DNA of 7,928 bases from an uncultured Muribaculaceae bacterium (GTDB taxonomy: Bacteria; Bacteroidota; Bacteroidia; Bacteroidales; Muribaculaceae). The stretch lies in NCBI GenBank assembly GCA_938039795.1, contig CALHWU010000115.1, forward strand, positions 1 to 7,928, given 5' to 3'. The notes below the pieces were generated by a model. It made no database searches. It saw nothing but the letters and a program-made list of their open reading frames with translations, and was not told the origin of the DNA. Both the position numbers and the translations under genes were made by a program. Position 1 is the stretch's first letter, and the number at the start of each line of letters is the position of its first letter. Shown here in pieces: positions 6,119 through 7,928 of this stretch.

Positions 6119-7150
6119 TTAGGATTGAATACTTCTGAAAGTGTGCTTGCCGTGTATATAATACGCGGTGAGCACATTTTTTCTGCCTTCAGGCAGCGAC
6201 CGGATCAGATCGGGGCCATCGGTGTTGATCATCGTGAGATCACGATTCATTTTCCTATAGTCGCGATGTGCGCGCAATATGGCGCAAGCGTCGCCCCAAT
6301 GCATGGTCGCAGCGGATTTTATCCAGGCCACGGTGTCGAGCAGACGGCGTATAAACAGACGCCGGGAGCGCACTCGGTCGGGCAGATTGCGGTGAAGCAT
6401 CAGCAGATTGTTGCGGAAATTAAGGTATGTCTTCCGGGGATCGGAAGCGGGAAGACTGCCTCCGCCGAGATGATATACGGCTGAAGTACCCACTGCATAG
6501 ACTTTCCAGCCTGCAAGCCTCATACGCCAGCAGAGATCAATCTCTTCCATGTGGGCGAAAAACGCCGGATCGAGGCCTCCGGCCGAGAGATATACTTCAC
6601 GGCGTACCATCAGAGAGGCTCCCGACGCCCACATCACCTCTGCGATATCGTCGTATTGGCCCCTGTCAGATTCAATTGACGTGAACACCCTTCCACGGCA
6701 GTAAGGATAGCCGTTGCGGTCGAGGAAGCCACCCGCGGCTCCTGCGTATTCGAATTTTTCGTGGTCGTAGGCCGACAGAATTTTCGGCTGGCAGGCTCCA
6801 GCATCGGGATGGGATCGCATAAAGGCTATAAGAGGCTGCAGCCATCCGGCAGGGGTGGATACGTCGGAATTGAGCAGAACGATATATGTGGCTTCAATTG
6901 CTCCTATGGCTCTGTTGTAGCCTTCGGCGAACCCGTAGTTGCGGTCCATTTTCATCACCTCGACTTCGGGAAAGTCGCTGTAAAGCAGCGAGAGCGATTC
7001 ATCGGTCGAGCCGTTGTCGGCCACTATGACCCGGGCTACGGATCGCGGTGTATTGGCGACAACCGACGGGAGGAAACGTCTCAACAGAGCGCTGCCGTTC
7101 CAGTTGAGGATCACGACTGCTGTCGATGCTTTATCTTGCAGGTTGCTCAT
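6119..7150 (-). CDS. Family 2 glycosyltransferase (rhamnosyltransferase-like)
   Basis: GT-A fold enzyme that transfers a sugar from a nucleotide-sugar donor, probably in surface polysaccharide or lipopolysaccharide synthesis on the cytoplasmic membrane face. With the ATG at 7150 the protein has 343 residues. Motifs in order: TAVVILNWNG (10-19), VADNGSTD (43-50), RNYGFAEGYNRAI (70-82), LLNSDV with the metal-binding N-S-D at 94-96, the acceptor-site segment WASGASLMVRR (174-184) and FFAHMEEIDLCWR (197-209), typical of WbbL/RfbF-like GT2 proteins. No membrane segment is evident; the C-terminal ~100 residues are basic and helical. An upstream in-frame TTG at 7166-7168 would add six residues, but the ATG is the better start and is preceded by GAAGAGATT. 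It overlaps the end of the acyltransferase gene by 20 nt, so the two are co-transcribed. Donor and acceptor cannot be told from sequence. Confidence 0.92.
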   Translation of the reverse strand: MSNLQDKASTAVVILNWNGSALLRRFLPSVVANTPRSVARVIVADNGSTDESLSLLYSDFPEVEVMKMDRNYGFAEGYNRAIGAIEATYIVLLNSDVSTPAGWLQPLIAFMRSHPDAGACQPKILSAYDHEKFEYAGAAGGFLDRNGYPYCRGRVFTSIESDRGQYDDIAEVMWASGASLMVRREVYLSAGGLDPAFFAHMEEIDLCWRMRLAGWKVYAVGTSAVYHLGGGSLPASDPRKTYLNFRNNLLMLHRNLPDRVRSRRLFIRRLLDTVAWIKSAATMHWGDACAILRAHRDYRKMNRDLTMINTDGPDLIRSLPEGRKNVLTAYYIHGKHTFRSIQS

Positions 7151-7928
7151 GACTGAAAATCTCTTCAACAGGCAATTCCACCGGTTTTTTCCATCTCTTG
7201 TGGGTCCAGAGCCAGTCGGCCGGATCGCGGTCGATCGACTGCTGCAGTAGTTCGGTATAACGTCGTGTGATCTCCATCGGGGATGTCAGCGACGCATCTT
7301 CGGCTATCGGCCGGAGCGTCAGGCGGTAATGCCCCCGGCTGATGTGGCTGAGATCGAAATAGATCACTCCGGTCTTCAGTTTGCGGGCGAGCGTCTCTGT
7401 GCCGGTGATCATGGCGGTAGGCCGACGCAGGAACATAAGCGGAAGCGTCGGATCTCCATGACTTGGCTTCTGGTCGCTCATGAAGCCGGTCATGGTTGCT
7501 ACGCTCTGTTTGCGGTAGCGGAGCAGATCGAGAAAAGCCGTGCGTTTCGGGAGCGACACAGAGCCGAAACGGCTGCGTATCAGCAACATCAGACTGTTCA
7601 TCCACTCGTTGCGGAGCGGGCGGTAGATCTGACAGAAAGTCACCTTATCATTGCCCCGCAGGCGACTCCAGAGAGTCAGCGATGGGGCCCACTCCCAGTT
7701 GCCGCAGTGAGAGAAATAGGCCACTACGGGGCGTCCCTGGGCCAGATAGCGGTCAGATATATCGGTGCCCTCGAAAGTCATGCGCCGACGTATCTCGTCG
7801 TCGGAGATATGCAGCAGTTTTATTGTCTCGACAAAACTGTCGGTGAAGTTGCGGTAGAACCGGCGCGCAATGCGGGCGCGCTCGCGGTCGGTTTTCTCGG
7901 GGAATGAAGATGCGAGATTGGATTTGAC
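7131..7928 (-). CDS. LpxL/HtrB-like lysophospholipid/lipid A acyltransferase (5' end outside window)
   Basis: Membrane-associated acyltransferase of the lipid A biosynthesis acyltransferase (LpxL/LpxM-like) family, expected to add an acyl chain to lipid A or a related lipid at the inner membrane. The frame is open to the window edge, so 265 residues are present and perhaps 35-45 N-terminal residues, usually a membrane anchor, are missing. Visible parts: NLASSFPEKTDRERARIARR near the start, the catalytic H-x4-E in FSHCGNWEW (H74, E79 counting from the window edge), YRPLRNEWMNSLMLLIRSRF, FMSDQKPS, and DPADWLWTHKRWKKP near the C-terminus, the usual end of Bacteroidota members. ATG 7779-7781 is internal to the family alignment and is not the true start. 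The glycosyltransferase gene begins 20 nt before its stop. Acyl-chain and lipid specificity cannot be predicted. Confidence 0.93.
   Translation of the reverse strand, partial: VKSNLASSFPEKTDRERARIARRFYRNFTDSFVETIKLLHISDDEIRRRMTFEGTDISDRYLAQGRPVVAYFSHCGNWEWAPSLTLWSRLRGNDKVTFCQIYRPLRNEWMNSLMLLIRSRFGSVSLPKRTAFLDLLRYRKQSVATMTGFMSDQKPSHGDPTLPLMFLRRPTAMITGTETLARKLKTGVIYFDLSHISRGHYRLTLRPIAEDASLTSPMEITRRYTELLQQSIDRDPADWLWTHKRWKKPVELPVEEIFSHEQPAR

Noticed and set aside
7151..7168. TTG start for the glycosyltransferase giving six more residues
   Set aside because: The ATG at 7150 lies closer to the conserved TAVVILNWNG strand and has a purine-rich sequence before it; the extension only lengthens the overlap.
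7329..7907. 192-codon + strand open frame opposite the acyltransferase
   Set aside because: The - strand frame carries the clear LpxL-like motifs; the + frame has none.

Overview
The window reads as the chromosome of a fairly GC-rich Bacteroidota, most likely order Bacteroidales. Three things point there: the gene order ilvD-ilvB-ilvN-(acyl-ACP thioesterase)-ilvC, which I know from Bacteroides relatives; a ketol-acid reductoisomerase that is very close to Bacteroides IlvC over almost its whole length; and a textbook Bacteroides-type -7 promoter element (TAnnTTTG) with A-rich leaders in place of Shine-Dalgarno sequences. A Muribaculaceae-like member is a guess from GC content and cannot be settled here.

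Positions 1-5079 hold the branched-chain amino acid block on the + strand: the C-terminal 277 codons of ilvD, complete ilvB, ilvN, a FatA/FatB-type acyl-ACP thioesterase, and ilvC. The spacing is tight (2 nt, 27 nt, then an ATGA overlap), so ilvD to thioesterase is one transcription unit. ilvC follows after 93 nt and has its own promoter. Together AHAS (IlvB+IlvN), KARI (IlvC) and DHAD (IlvD) convert pyruvate or 2-ketobutyrate to the 2-keto acids of valine, leucine and isoleucine. The thioesterase is the odd member, as it belongs to fatty acid metabolism. A perfect 16-bp hairpin at 5116-5152 closes the block.

Positions 5153-5567 contain no intact gene. They carry the last ~95 codons of a glycoside hydrolase family 88 (unsaturated uronyl hydrolase) gene, which looks like a deletion remnant, and then an AT-rich promoter region. 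Next is a small putative lipoprotein of unknown function (5568-6062, +).

Positions 6119-7928 are on the - strand, convergent with the rest. They hold a lipid A-type (LpxL-like) acyltransferase, cut by the window end, followed by an overlapping family 2 glycosyltransferase; both fit cell-envelope synthesis. I see no mobile element, CRISPR array, tRNA or rRNA.

I did not find a clearly new multi-gene system. The points most worth a second look are the GH88 remnant, a sharp codon-usage break inside ilvD near position 315, the thioesterase embedded in the ilv operon, and the orphan lipoprotein.
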